Source of the DNA: Begonia masoniana
Taxonomy: Eukaryota > Streptophyta > Magnoliopsida > Cucurbitales > Begoniaceae
Reading direction: 5' to 3'
NCBI GenBank assembly: GCA_022432975.1
Contig: CM039502.1
Span: forward strand, 24,822,383 to 24,886,382
Length of the DNA stretch: 64,000 nucleotides
This document shows, piece by piece, positions 10,947-28,874 of this stretch (its first letter is position 1; the number at the start of each line of letters is the position of its first letter). The translations under genes and the position numbers were made by a program. The notes under the pieces are model-generated. The model made no database searches and was not told the origin of the DNA. It saw nothing but the letters and a program-made list of their open reading frames with translations.

Positions 10947-13900
10947 CATCACTCGGCCTCCACCAGTGGGAGATTTCGCGAGTCATACATATCATTACTC
11001 GGCCTCCACCAGTGGGAGATTTCGCGAGTCATACATATCATTACTCGGCCTCCACCAGTGGGAGATTTCGCGAGTCATACATATCATTACTCGGCCTCCA
11101 CCAGTGGGAGATTTCGCGAGTCATACATATCATTAACTCGGCCTCCACCAGTGGGAGATTTCGCGAGTCATACATATCATTACTCGGCCTCCACCAGTGG
11201 GAGATTTCGCGAGTCATACATATCATTACTCGGCCTCCACCAGTGGGAGATTTCGCGAGTCATACATATCATTACTCGGCCTCCACCAGTGGGAGATTTC
11301 GCGAGTCATACATATCATTACTCGGCCTCCACCAGTGGGAGATTTCGCGAGTCATACATATCATTACTCGGCCTCCACCAGTGGGAGATTTCGCGAGTCA
11401 TACATATCATTACTCGGCCTCCACCAGTGGGAGATTTCGCGAGTCATACATATCATTACTCGGCCTCCACCAGTGGGAGATTTCGCGAGTCATACATATC
11501 ATTACTCGGCCTCCACCAGTGGGAGATTTCGCGAGTCATACATATCATTACTCGGCCTCCACCAGTGGGAGATTTCGCGAGTCATACATATCATTACTCG
11601 GCCTCCACCAGTGGGAGATTTCGCGAGTCATACATATCATTACTCGGCCTCCACCAGTGGGAGATTTCGCGAGTCATACATATCATTACTCGGCCTCCAC
11701 CAGTGGGAGATTTCGCGAGTCATACATATCATTACTCGGCCTCCACCAGTGGGAGATTTCGCGAGTCATACATATCATTACTCGGCCTCCACCAGTGGGA
11801 GATTTCGCGAGTCATACATATCATTACTCGGCCTCCACCAGTGGGAGATTTCGCGAGTCATACATATCATTACTCGGCCTCCACCAGTGGGAGATTTCGC
11901 GAGTCATACATATCATTACTCGGCCTCCACCAGTGGGAGATTTCGCGAGTCATACATATCATTACTCGGCCTCCACCAGTGGGAGATTTCGCGAGTCATA
12001 CATATCATTACTCGGCCTCCACCAGTGGGAGATTTCGCGAGTCATACATATCATTACTCGGCCTCCACCAGTGGGAGATTTCGCGAGTCATACATATCAT
12101 TACTCGGCCTCCACCAGTGGGAGATTTCGCGAGTCATACATATCATTACTCGGCCTCCACCAGTGGGAGATTTCGCGAGTCATACATATCATTACTCGGC
12201 CTCCACCAGTGGGAGATTTCGCGAGTCATACATATCATTACTCGGCCTCCACCAGTGGGAGATTTCGCGAGTCATACATATCATTACTCGGCCTCCACCA
12301 GTGGGAGATTTCGCGAGTCATACATATCATTACTCGGCCTCCACCAGTGGGAGATTTCGCGAGTCATACATATCATTACTCGGCCTCCACCAGTGGGAGA
12401 TTTCGCGAGTCATACATATCATTACTCGGCCTCCACCAGTGGGAGATTTCGCGAGTCATACATATCATTACTCGGCCTCCACCAGTGGGAGATTTCGCGA
12501 GTCATACATATCATTACTCGGCCTCCACCAGTGGGAGATTTCGCGAGTCATACATATCATTACTCGGCCTCCACCAGTGGGAGATTTCGCGAGTCATACA
12601 TATCATTACTCGGCCTCCACCAGTGGGAGATTTCGCGAGTCATACATATCATTACTCGGCCTCCACCAGTGGGAGATTTCGCGAGTCATACATATCATTA
12701 CTCGGCCTCCACCAGTGGGAGATTTCGCGAGTCATACATATCATTACTCGGCCTCCACCAGTGGGAGATTTCGCGAGTCATACATATCATTACTCGGCCT
12801 CCACCAGTGGGAGATTTCGCGAGTCATACATATCATTACTCGGCCTCCACCAGTGGGAGATTTCGCGAGTCATACATATCATTACTCGGCCTCCACCAGT
12901 GGGAGATTTCGCGAGTCATACATATCATTACTCGGCCTCCACCAGTGGGAGATTTCGCGAGTCATACATATCATTACTCGGCCTCCACCAGTGGGAGATT
13001 TCGCGAGTCATACATATCATTACTCGGCCTCCACCAGTGGGAGATTTCGCGAGTCATACATATCATTACTCGGCCTCCACCAGTGGGAGATTTCGCGAGT
13101 CATACATATCATTACTCGGCCTCCACCAGTGGGAGATTTCGCGAGTCATACATATCATTACTCGGCCTCCACCAGTGGGAGATTTCGCGAGTCATACATA
13201 TCATTACTCGGCCTCCACCAGTGGGAGATTTCGCGAGTCATACATATCATTACTCGGCCTCCACCAGTGGGAGATTTCGCGAGTCATACATATCATTACT
13301 CGGCCTCCACCAGTGGGAGATTTCGCGAGTCATACATATCATTACTCGGCCTCCACCAGTGGGAGATTTCGCGAGTCATACATATCATTACTCGGCCTCC
13401 ACCAGTGGGAGATTTCGCGAGTCATACATATCATTACTCGGCCTCCACCAGTGGGAGATTTCGCGAGTCATACATATCATTACTCGGCCTCCACCAGTGG
13501 GAGATTTCGCGAGTCATACATATCATTACTCGGCCTCCACCAGTGGGAGATTTCGCGAGTCATACATATCATTACTCGGCCTCCACCAGTGGGAGATTTC
13601 GCGAGTCATACATATCATTACTCGGCCTCCACCAGTGGGAGATTTCGCGAGTCATACATATCATTACTCGGCCTCCACCAGTGGGAGATTTCGCGAGTCA
13701 TACATATCATTACTCGGCCTCCACCAGTGGGAGATTTCGCGAGTCATACATATCATTACTCGGCCTCCACCAGTGGGAGATTTCGCGAGTCATACATATC
13801 ATTACTCGGCCTCCACCAGTGGGAGATTTCGCGAGTCATACATATCATTACTCGGCCTCCACCAGTGGGAGATTTCGCGAGTCATACATATCATTACTCG

Positions 13901-14168
13901 GCCTCCACCAGTGGGAGATTTCGCGAGTCATACATATCATTACTCGGCCTCCACCAGTGGGAGATTTCGCGAGTCATACATATCATTACTCGGCCTCCAC
14001 CAGTGGGAGATTTCGCGAGTCATACATATCATTACTCGGCCTCCACCAGTGGGAGATTTCGCGAGTCATACATATCATTACTCGGCCTCCACCAGTGGGA
14101 GATTTCGCGAGTCATACATATCATTACTCGGCCTCCACCAGTGGGAGATTTCGCGAGTCATACATATC
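10947..14168. repeat. 46-bp tandem array, about 70 copies (5' LTR of element 1)
   Basis: The unit is the same as at 1-1260 and copies are virtually identical. One unit near 11133 has an extra A (CATTAACTCGG), which shifts all downstream reading frames. Each unit has a short hairpin (CTCCACCAGTGGGAG) and TTCGCGAG. Long plus-strand ORFs here (over 1000 codons) result from the period and are not genes. Confidence 0.97.
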
Positions 14169-14283
14169 AGGTCGTCGGCAGAGGAAAGTTCTGGTAGCCG
14201 AGAGCAAGAACTTGGGAGAGAAGAAATCGCCGAGAGGGAATGTCGGCTACAGTGGCAATAAATGAGATTTAAGGTTTCCATTT

Positions 14284-14294
14284 CCTATTTATAC
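14284..14294 (-). promoter_or_regulatory. Candidate TATA box, 5' LTR of element 1
   Basis: The minus strand reads GTATAAATAGG, about 160 bp inside the LTR start. If used, transcription would begin near 14250-14260 on the minus strand, so both satellite arrays would lie in the transcribed R/U5 leader. Use of the site is inferred. Confidence 0.5.
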
Positions 14295-14454
14295 TAAATC
14301 CATCGATTCTAATTACAAAACTGCCACCTAACCTAGTTTTACTCAACTTGTAATAAATTTGTCTTAACATTAAATTTAAATCATAACGGTTAAATAAGAG
14401 GGTGACAATGAAAATGGTCAGAAAATCACCTGGCCGAAATGTCGGGTGTTACAG

Positions 14455-14559
14455 GTTCAGCTAGTGAAGGTGTTATGGCGTAACCAGAGCATAGAGGAGA
14501 CAACTTGGGAGCGCCAGCAGGACATGATGGACCAACATCCAAAACTATTCAAGTATTGA
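14455..14559 (+). pseudogene. Element 2 pol, last 34 codons (chromodomain-like tail)
   Basis: Plus-strand codons VQLVKVLWRNQSIEETTW and on to LFKY-stop match the C-terminus of the element B integrase ([16 protein letters not shown] ... LFRY). The rest of pol should lie left of element 1, outside the window. The join at 14453/14454 is the insertion point of element 1. Confidence 0.9.
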
Positions 14560-14581
14560 ATTTTGGGGACAAAATTCTTTT

Positions 14582-14594
14582 AAGGAGGGTAGAT
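14582..14594 (+). promoter_or_regulatory. Polypurine tract of element 2
   Basis: AAGGAGGGTAGAT directly precedes the TGTAACACCC start of the 3' LTR; element B has the same tract. Confidence 0.8.
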
Positions 14595-14721
14595 TGTAAC
14601 ACCCGGTTCCATTGAACCGATTTTACCTTGTCAACTAATAATGTACACTTTATGGATGAAATTGGGAGAATTATTGATTAGGTTAATGAGTGACTAATTA
14701 AGGACATAATGGTAATTTTTT

Positions 14722-16178
<1,457 letters not shown>

Positions 16179-16264
16179 CTGTATGTCATGTATCATGCTT
16201 TTGGAAAGTACATGAAAATGAATTTACATGTAATGGCACGGTAAGGTATGAATGAAATGTAACA

Positions 16265-18045
16265 GATCAGCTGTTAAGGGAACTAATCCGCCCCTTAATT
16301 TATGTAGAGGATGTATGACTTTGGGAAAAATGATCCCACTCCCAATGGAATTTAGGATCAGATCAGCTCTTAAGGGAACTAATCCGCCCCTTAATTTATG
16401 AAGAGGATGTATGACTTTGGGAAAATTTATCCGCTCCCATTGGAATTTAGGATCAGATCAGCTGTTAAGGTAACTAATCCACCCCTTAATTTATGAAGAG
16501 GATGTATGACTTTGGGAAAAATGATCCCACTCCCAATGGAATTTAGGATCAGATCAGCTCTTAAGGGAACTAATCCGCCCCTTAATTTATGAAGAGGATG
16601 TATGACTTTGGGAAAAATGATCCCACTCCCAATGGAATTTAGGATCAGATCAGCTCTTAAGGGAACTAATCCGCCCCTTAATTTATGAAGAGGATGTATG
16701 ACTTTGGGAAAAATGATCCCACTCCCAATGGAATTTAGGATCAGATCAGCTCTTAAGGGAACTAATCCGCCCCTTAATTTATGAAGAGGATGTATGACTT
16801 TGGGAAAAATGATCCCACTCCCAATGGAATTTAGGATCAGATCAGCTCTTAAGGGAACTAATCCGCCCCTTAATTTATGAAGAGGATGTATGACTTTGGG
16901 AAAAATGATCCCACTCCCAATGGAATTTAGGATCAGATCAGCTCTTAAGGGAACTAATCCGCCCCTTAATTTATGAAGAGGATGTATGACTTTGGGAAAA
17001 ATGATCCCACTCCCAATGGAATTTAGGATCAGATCAGCTCTTAAGGGAACTAATCCGCCCCTTAATTTATGAAGAGGATGTATGACTTTGGGAAAAATGA
17101 TCCCACTCCCAATGGAATTTAGGATCAGATCAGCTCTTAAGGGAACTAATCCGCCCCTTAATTTATGAAGAGGATGTATGACTTTGGGAAAAATGATCCC
17201 ACTCCCAATGGAATTTAGGATCAGATCAGCTCTTAAGGGAACTAATCCGCCCCTTAATTTATGAAGAGGATGTATGACTTTGGGAAAAATGATCCCACTC
17301 CCAATGGAATTTAGGATCAGATCAGCTCTTAAGGGAACTAATCCGCCCCTTAATTTATGAAGAGGATGTATGACTTTGGGAAAAATGATCCCACTCCCAA
17401 TGGAATTTAGGATCAGATCAGCTCTTAAGGGAACTAATCCGCCCCTTAATTTATGAAGAGGATGTATGACTTTGGGAAAAATGATCCCACTCCCAATGGA
17501 ATTTAGGATCAGATCAGCTCTTAAGGGAACTAATCCGCCCCTTAATTTATGAAGAGGATGTATGACTTTGGGAAAATTTATCCGCTCCCATTGGAATTTA
17601 GGATCAGATCAGCTCTTAAGGGAACTAATCCGCCCCTTAATTTATGAAGAGGATGTATGACTTTGGGAAAAATGATCCCACTCCCAATGGAATTTAGGAT
17701 CAGATCAGCTCTTAAGGGAACTAATCCGCCCCTTAATTTATGAAGAGGATGTATGACTTTGGGAAAATTTATCCGCTCCCATTGGAATTTAGGATCAGAT
17801 CAGCTCTTAAGGGAACTAATCCGCCCCTTAATTTATGAAGAGGATGTATGACTTTGGGAAAAATGATCCCACTCCCAATGGAATTTAGGATCAGATCAGC
17901 TCTTAAGGGAACTAATCCGCCCCTTAATTTATGAAGAGGATGTATGACTTTGGGAAAAATGATCCCACTCCCAATGGAATTTAGGATCAGATCAGCTCTT
18001 AAGGGAACTAATCCGCCCCTTAATTTATGAAGAGGATGTATGACT
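16265..18045. repeat. 96-bp tandem array, about 18.5 copies (LTR of element 2)
   Basis: The unit runs CAGCTCTTAAGGGAACTAAT ... ATGATCCCACTCCCAATGG. A 95-bp variant (AAATTTATCCGCTCCCATTGG) occurs at least three times. Each unit has the near-inverted pairs TTAAGGG/CCCTTAA and TTGGGA/TCCCAA. The related sequence in the element B LTR (40560-40760) has only about two diverged copies, so the array was amplified in this copy or subfamily. Confidence 0.95.
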
Positions 18046-18048
18046 TAA

Positions 18049-18083
18049 TGAGTCACGTGGGTTAGTTTAGTAAAGTCACGTGA
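18049..18083. promoter_or_regulatory. Paired CACGTG (G-box-like) motifs next to the 96-bp array
   Basis: TGAGTCACGTGG (18049-18060) overlaps a GCN4/AP-1-like TGAGTCA with the G-box core CACGTG; a second GTCACGTGA is at 18075-18083. Such cores are bound by plant bZIP and bHLH factors. Any role is inferred. Confidence 0.4.
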
Positions 18084-18135
18084 TTAGCGGAAGGTGTTTA
18101 TTTCTACTTCTACCGCTGAGTCTTAGTGGTTTCTG

Positions 18136-21022
<2,887 letters not shown>

Positions 21023-21840
21023 GTAATTCATCGAGTTCATTCATTTGGAGGAGGCATTTGTGACTGGTCGCTGTCAAGTCAAAATTTAGCCTCTTCATAG
21101 CCCACAAAGCCCGGTGCTCAAGTTCGACATGTAAGTGACAAGCTTTACCAAATATCAATCGATATGGTGACATTCCTCGAGGAGTTTTAAAAGTGGTTCG
21201 ATAAGCCCATAGTGTGTCATCCAGCTTGCGTGCCAAATATTTACGTGAAATACTCACAGTCTTCTCGAGAATAAACTTGACTTCTTGATTGGAAACTTCT
21301 GCTTGACTAATTTTTATTGGGGGTGATATCCTAATGCCTTGCAATGCCTAACACCATATTTCAAAAGTAGTAAATCAAATTGCTTATTACAGAAATGTGT
21401 ACCTTCATCACTAATAATGGCGAGAGGCATGTAGAAACAGGTGAATGATGGCACGCGCAACAATTTCTGCTCTTCCGTTGTAGATAAATCAGTCAAAATA
21501 ATAAAAGGAAGAGTAGAATTTTCACCAATGAATGCGTAGCAAATGTGCGAAGGTAGAGATTTAAGCTCAAGAATGGGTGGACTCTCAATAGATGGCAGAG
21601 TCCGTCATGGAAATTCCCCCAAACTTTTGAAGTACTTTATCTGATTAGGCTCAAATGAGTCAATCCACAAAACATAATCTTTCTCATTCGAGTTATCATC
21701 AGGAGGAAAATGATGCTCTAGTAAGCATACCTCAAGAGAGTCACGTGGTTGAAGTGAAGCTTCTACTATTACGGTGTGTCAAGGACTTCCACCCGTATTG
21801 CTAGCTTTTGGGTATTTCATTGAATTGAACACGTTAAGCG
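21023..21840 (-). pseudogene. Element D: RT N-terminal stub fused to integrase core
   Basis: In shifting frames the minus strand encodes an Athila-type pre-RT segment (ELKSLPSHICYAFIGENSTL, then STTEEQKLLRV). Near 21445 it jumps directly to integrase (MPLAIISDEGTHFCN, holding a catalytic Asp; [14 protein letters not shown], holding the catalytic Glu; [25 protein letters not shown]). The RT active site, RNase H and integrase zinc region are missing, an internal deletion. Several frameshifts and stops follow. The reading is cut at NELDEL by LTR F. Confidence 0.82.
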
Positions 21841-21891
21841 TCACCTCCTCATCTTGCACTCGCAATTTAAGTTTACCTCTTTGAACATCAA

Positions 21892-22449
21892 TTAACGCGT
21901 CTCATATTGCCATGGTCGGTCTAAAATAATAAGGATGTCATGATCTTCTTCCATATCAAGGACCATAAAATCAACAGGAAAGATAAAGTTGTCGACTTTG
22001 ACAAGGACATCCTCATTCACCCCACGTGGATAATTGATAGAACGATCAGCCATTTGTAGAATCACTCTCGTGGGCTTTGCTTCACCAAGACCAACCTTGT
22101 GAAATATAGATAGTGACATTAAATTGATACTAGCACCCAAATCACACAACACCTGCTCAAAAATAGACTCCCCAATTGCACATGGGATGGTGAAACTCCC
22201 CGGATCTTTTAATTTTTGTGGAAGATTTCGTTGTATATTAGCGCTACATTCCTTGGTCAAAGCGATCGTGCCACATTCTTCAATTTTATGCTTGTGAAAC
22301 AAAATATCTTTCAAGAATTTTACGTAGCTAGGCATTTGCTGGAGAGCCTCGGCGAATGGAATGTTGATGTGTAGTTGCTTGAACACTTCCAAAAATTTTC
22401 CAAATTGCTTGTCTATCTTTACGTTCTTTAGACATTGAGGAAAAGGCAC
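21892..22449 (-). pseudogene. Element D: Gag C-terminal part and aspartic protease
   Basis: The 185-residue frame matches the Athila Gag-protease link: QFGKFLEVFKQLHINIPF (about residues 15-32), EALQQMPSYVKFLKDIL, then retropepsin with the active site CDLGASINLM (near residue 108) and the flap-side ADRSINYPRG. It ends in a damaged ILDRPW where relatives have ILGRPF, followed by frameshift. The protease would mature the polyprotein inside particles. The neighbouring frames up- and downstream are broken, so no working product is expected. Confidence 0.85.
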
Positions 22450-23127
22450 CCGTGGTGTTACCTCTGTCGGACTTTGTGATAGAACTCTTTGCGGCTTCTG
22501 TGCTTCACATTCAAGTGGAGATGATGATGAATCTTTACTTTAACGTTCGAATCCCTTCTTCATTTCTTGACTAGAATTATAAACCACCATACCACTCCTA
22601 AAAGTGATTGTATTGCATTGATCTTTCGGGTTCACTTTCGTTGAACTCGACAATGCACGTTGAGGTCATCCATTGAGTCATTAGCGATTTGTCCTAATTG
22701 AGTCTCCAAGCTTTGGATTTGAGCCGATTGATTTTGCAAGGTAGTTCGAGTCTCTTCCATGAACTTATTAGTATGCTCACCCATTTTAGTGACTATATCA
22801 TCACGACTATGCTTTCTCTCTTGGAATGACAGAGCTTGTTGAGAGGCTTACGACATTTGCACGGCATTATTTGGATTCTTCCATGAGAAGTTTGGGTGAA
22901 TATTGCACGCTCCTCTGTAGTAAATATTAGAATTGTGAAAATTCGACCGATTGTAGTTCCCAACAAAGTTTGCCTACTCGGAAAAATCATTTGCCATTAG
23001 ATTACCTTTGTTGGCATTCATCACTTGCATGTGGCCCTTGACACCATTGAGATGCTCCCATTGGAGAGTAAACTGAATTGACCGGAGCTTAGTTACTCTG
23101 TAGTTGCTTGGCAAGAGATGCGATTTG
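22450..23127 (-). pseudogene. Element D: Gag nucleocapsid-side region, degenerate
   Basis: Only short frames remain. In shifted frames the minus strand keeps a CCHC-like remnant (WCQGPHASDEC, near 23000-23040) and Athila-type Gag words. The stretch ends at the TSD atttg, where copia E begins; Gag continues at 53604. Its last part, from 23049, is duplicated at 24453-24531. Confidence 0.7.
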
Positions 23128-24531
<1,404 letters not shown>

Positions 24532-25909
24532 TGTTGGATTTCAAGGTCCCTACGCATGGCGGAATTCACTATTATTCATAATAATAGTGACATGTGTTAC
24601 CCTGTGACTTACAACTATTTTAAATCATCAAAAAACCATAAATTGGATCGTTAGTCTAAAAGAAATTATTTTTGAGAAATATGTAATTTTTCAAAATGTA
24701 AACAATTTACATTGAGAAAAATTATTAGAATTAGATTGTGATATATTAAAAGAAAATACCTTTTTGCAGCAACGCTTTTACTCAGGTACTCCCGTCTGAT
24801 CTTAACTGCTTTAACTCAGGATCAGGTATTTTTCCGAAGACTTTGAAACCGTCGAGTCTTCTCTGAAGATCTTTACACTTAAATTTCCTGACGTGTGGGC
24901 GTCTTTCTTACAAGAACAATACACTCTTATATTTCTAGAGAGACGTGTTCTCAACACATGAGACGTCTCTCTTCGATCTTAGAAAATGTTTTTCTAAAAC
25001 CGAATACGGAAAAGTCACACATTTTCTCTCTAGGGATTTGTTTTTCAGATCGTTCTAAGTCGTTCTTTTTGGTTCATTCTTCTGTCAAATCACATTTGAC
25101 AATTTTTATAGATCTGTTTTAAAATTAATTTTTAGATTTATTTTAATAAAAACTAATTTTTAAAAAATAAATCTTATCTAATCAAATCTAATTTGATTAG
25201 ATGTTGATTTATCCAATAAATCAATTTATCAATTACTCATATAATCTAAAAACAGTTTTTAGAATATATTTATGAAAACTACTTTTCAAGATAATCTCAT
25301 CTCATGAGATTCTTCAGATCTACTTTTAAATAGTAAACAAACTATAAGTCAACTGTAGATCAAATCTAATTTGATCAGATTTTCCAGATCTACTTTTATT
25401 CAAATTTCAAAAAATCTGATTTTATAGTTTGTTACATAACCACTTTAAATCTGAAGATCAAATCTCATCTGATGAGATTCTTTAAATCTAATTCAAATCC
25501 CTTAAAAATATCTCATCTAATGAGATATTTTATTTTGAATTCAAAATATAAAAACTATTTATATATTTTGAATAACAATATATTTATCAAAGTGCTTATA
25601 AATGATTAATCATAATTAATCATTTATATATTTATTCTTGTAACGTGGAAATTAAATAGTGATATAAGATGACAGAGGGACCGATGGACCTATAGTTCTA
25701 AGCTCCAATAATATTTTCTTTTTAAATTTAATCCCACATATATCAGCATATATGTAAATTTAAAATTGCATAAATAATCAAGGATTTTTCTTTGAATTTA
25801 TAAAGCATATCGAATAATGCAAACATAAAAATTAATCATAAAATTTATTTATTAATTACAGCAATAAAATGTTCATAACATTTGCTTGTTGGGCACATTA
25901 TTCCCAACA
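24532..25909 (-). repeat. Copia E 3' LTR, second copy (internally deleted)
   Basis: It matches the 5' LTR at 51494-53598 from TGTTGGATTTC to TTCCCAACA, but jumps near 25715 from AATAATATTT to TTCTTTTTAAATTT. That skips about 0.7 kb present at 52680-53405. It is AT-rich with many AATCTAATTTGATTAGAT-type short palindromes. There are no genes in it. Confidence 0.8.
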
Positions 25910-26625
25910 ATCTCCCACTTGCCCTAAAGCAAATGAGACATGTCTCGAATCCCTAGTCCTTCAAGATATTTATCAAAACTCTTTGCAGGCAATGTCTTGG
26001 TGAAGGGATCTGCAAGATTCTCAGTGGTTGGAATCTTCAAAACGGCGACGTCTCCACGTTGCACGATCTCTCTAATCAGATGATATTTTCTTTTTAAATT
26101 TAATCCCACATATATCAGCATATATGTAAATTTAAAATTGCATAAATAATCAAGGATTTTTCTTTGAATTTATAAAGCATATCGAATAATGCAAACATAA
26201 AAATTAATCATAAGATTAAATTGTTCTTAAATGTCAACGGATATTAGAATAACATATAAATTTTATCTGGTCCAGTACTATATAATCAGATTATAATAAA
26301 ATACAATCACTTTATGTCACCACATATATAGTCGGGATATGACTACAACGTCTCAAGGAAGTGGAACTGTATTTATGACTTTATTAATTTGAAGATCCTT
26401 TACCTTCAAATATAAATCATAGACTATTGTGAGTATTTCACTTTTTAAATTTAATCCCACATATATCAGCAGATTGTAAATTTAAAATTATAATAATCAA
26501 GGATTTTCTTTGAATTTATAAAGCATATCGAATAATGCAAACATAAAAATTAATCATAAAATTTATTTATTAATTACAGCAATAAAATGTTCATAACATT
26601 GCTTGTTGGGCCATTATTCCCAACA
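25910..26625 (-). repeat. Rearranged copia E 3' LTR tail with duplicated RNase H end
   Basis: 25910-26090 repeats the end of the copia RNase H coding (as 26626-26806), 26091-26210 repeats the LTR tail (as 25719-25840), and 26215-26625 is an indel-laden copy of LTR sequence seen cleanly at 53190-53598, ending CCCAACA. This patchwork is more like misassembly than a biological structure. Confidence 0.75.
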
Positions 26626-26639
26626 ATCTCCCACTTGCC

Positions 26640-27331
26640 CTAAAGCAAATGAGACATGTCTCGAATCCCTAGTCCTTCAAGATATTTATCAAAACTCTTT
26701 GCAGGCAATGTCTTGGTGAAGGGATCTGCAAGATTCTCAGTGGTTGGAATCTTCAAAACGGCGACGTCTCCACGTTGCACGATCTCTCTAATCAGATGAT
26801 ATTTTCTTTCTATTTGCTTTGATCTTTTGTGGTTTCTCGGTTCTTTAGAATTCGCCACTGCACCACTATTATCACAATAAAGTGTGAGTGGTTTATTTAT
26901 ATTTGGAACAACTTCCAGATCACTAAAGAACTTGCGGAGCCAAACAGCTTCTTTAGCTACTTCTGAACCAGCTATGTACTCGGCTTCCATAGTCGAGTCA
27001 GAAACTCCTCCTTTTTGGTACTTCTCCAAACAATGGCTCCACCACCAAGAGTAAATACTAATCCAGATATCGACTTTCGATCATCTATATCAGATTGAAA
27101 ATCAGAATCTGTATATCCTGTAGGAATCAAATCCCTACCAGAATATACAAGCATATAATTTCTCGTTCTTCTAAGATACTTGAGAATGTGCTTGACTGCT
27201 ATCCAGTGATCTAATCCTGGATTAGACTGAAAACGGCTAACTATCCCTACTGCATAGCAAATGTCTGGTCTTGTGCATAACATAGCATACATCAAGCTAC
27301 CAACTGCTGATGCATATGGATAGCGTCTCAT
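26640..27331 (-). pseudogene. Copia E RNase H and RT C-terminal part
   Basis: Two overlapping frames (27331-26972 and 27029-26640) encode the end of RT (RRYPYASAVGSLMYAMLCTR, GYTDSDF, SGLVFTLGG) and RNase H with STMEAEYIAGSE, CDNSGAV, ERKYHLIRE and NLADPFTKTLP. Copia RNase H degrades the RNA strand of the hybrid. A frameshift near 26990-27010 separates the frames. The frame start at 27331 is only the first Met after an in-frame stop at 27344. Confidence 0.88.
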
Positions 27332-27343
27332 ATCCTCTTCCTT

Positions 27344-28151
27344 TTAAGGCGTGTCAGGACACTGCTTCTTAGAAAGAGTAACTCCATGACGAGAAGGTAA
27401 ATTACCTTTCTTAGAGTTCTGCATTGAATATCTGACAAGCATCTTGTCAATATACAATGCCTGAGACAAGGCTAACAACTTATTCTTGCGATCTCTAAAC
27501 AGACGAATCCCAAGAATATAGCTCGCTTCTCCCAAATCTTTCATTTGGAATTGCTTAGCCAACCAAGCTTTTATTTCTGATAATAATCCTACATTATTCC
27601 CAATAAGTAGAATATCATCGACATAAAGAATTAGAAAAACCACTTGCTTCTCCTTGAAGAGCTTGTATACACAAGACTCATCAAGACATTGAACAAATCC
27701 ATAAGATTTGATCGCATCATCAAATCTCATATTCCATGACCTGGATGCTTGCTTGAGTCCATAAATAGACCTATGCAATTTACAAACCTTTTGTTTTGCA
27801 TCCTGTGCTATGAAACCCTCTGGCTGCTCCATGTAGACAGTCTCCTCAAGATAGCCATTCAAAAAAGCTGTCTTTACAGTCCATCTGCCAAATCTCATAA
27901 TCATAATGAGCAGCTATGGAAAGCAGAATACGAATAGACTTAAGCATTGCTACTGGTGAGAAGGTTTCTTCATAGTCAATCCCTTCTTTTTGGGTATAAC
28001 CCTTAGCCACCAGTCTAGCTTTGAATGTCTCTACATTCCCGTCTATTCTAAGTTTTCTCTTGTAGATCCATTTACATCCAATGGGTTTTATCCCTTCAGG
28101 TAAATCTACAAGATCCCTAGACTGAGTTGGAATACATAGATTCCATTTCAA
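27344..28151 (-). pseudogene. Copia E reverse transcriptase
   Basis: The frames 28151-27846 and 27904-27344 cover copia [59 protein letters not shown], then after a one-base shift [37 protein letters not shown], and the catalytic LILYVDDILLIGN. A TAA stop (27344-27346) interrupts the frame after CPDTP; the same frame resumes with KEEDMRRYP. RT would copy element RNA in particles. Confidence 0.9.
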
Positions 28152-28874
28152 GTTTCATAGCTTCAAGCCATGCTTCTTTGTCAGAGTCTTCCATTGCACA
28201 TCTATATGTCAATGGATCATCATTCCCATCATCGGTGATAGAAACTTGTACTTCACCATCGTGTTGATATCGAGATGGTAGTCGCACTACCCTATCGCTA
28301 CGACGAAGTGTAATGATAGGTTGACTAGAAAGAGTGGTGTTTCTTGTAACTTGTGGATCAACAACTGTTGTTGTAACCGGTTTAACCTGGTTAGATTGAA
28401 TCTCTTCTAAGACAATCTTACTATGAGGTTTGTAATTTGTTATATAGTCATGTTCAAGAAATGTGGCATTTGTCGATACAAATACCTTATTATCCTGAGG
28501 ACTATAAAACAAACCTCCTCTCGTGCCTACTGCATATCCAACAAACAAGCAAACCACAGTTCTTGGTTCCAACTTCCCGGTCTTACCTACTAGCACATGT
28601 GCTGGACAACCCCATATGCGAAAGTGTCTCAAACTAGGTTTGTGACCACTCCACAACTCTAAGGGTGTATTAGGTATAGACTTAGATGGAACTACATTAA
28701 CTATGTAGGTTGCTGTTTGTAAAGCATAACCCCAAAACGATTTTGGAAGAGAGGAATAGCTCATCATGGATCTTACCATATTAAGCAATGTTCGATTTTT
28801 TCTTTCAGCAACACCATTTTGCTGAGGCGTAACTGGTGCTGTTAGTTGGAATACTATCCCATATTCTAACAGAT
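28117..28874 (-). pseudogene. Copia E integrase C-terminal part
   Basis: The 223-residue frame plus upstream codons encode the end of the integrase core (QNGVAERKNRTL holds the catalytic Glu), then SFWGYALQTATYIVNVVPSK, LRHFRIWGCPAHV and the linker to RT. Coding is continuous with 48354 onward across the element A insertion: the target bases taatc fall in the segment between FKDY and LLEYG. The frame ends in a short unrelated tail through a frameshift at the RT junction. Confidence 0.88.

Noticed and set aside
10893..14265. ORFs of over 1000 codons with the repeat GDFASHTYHYSASTSGRFRE
   Set aside because: By-product of a 46-bp period without stops; not a repeat protein gene.
16265..18045. 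Centromeric satellite block
   Set aside because: The array is bounded by LTR sequence of element 2 and shares a module with the LTR of element B, so it is LTR-internal.
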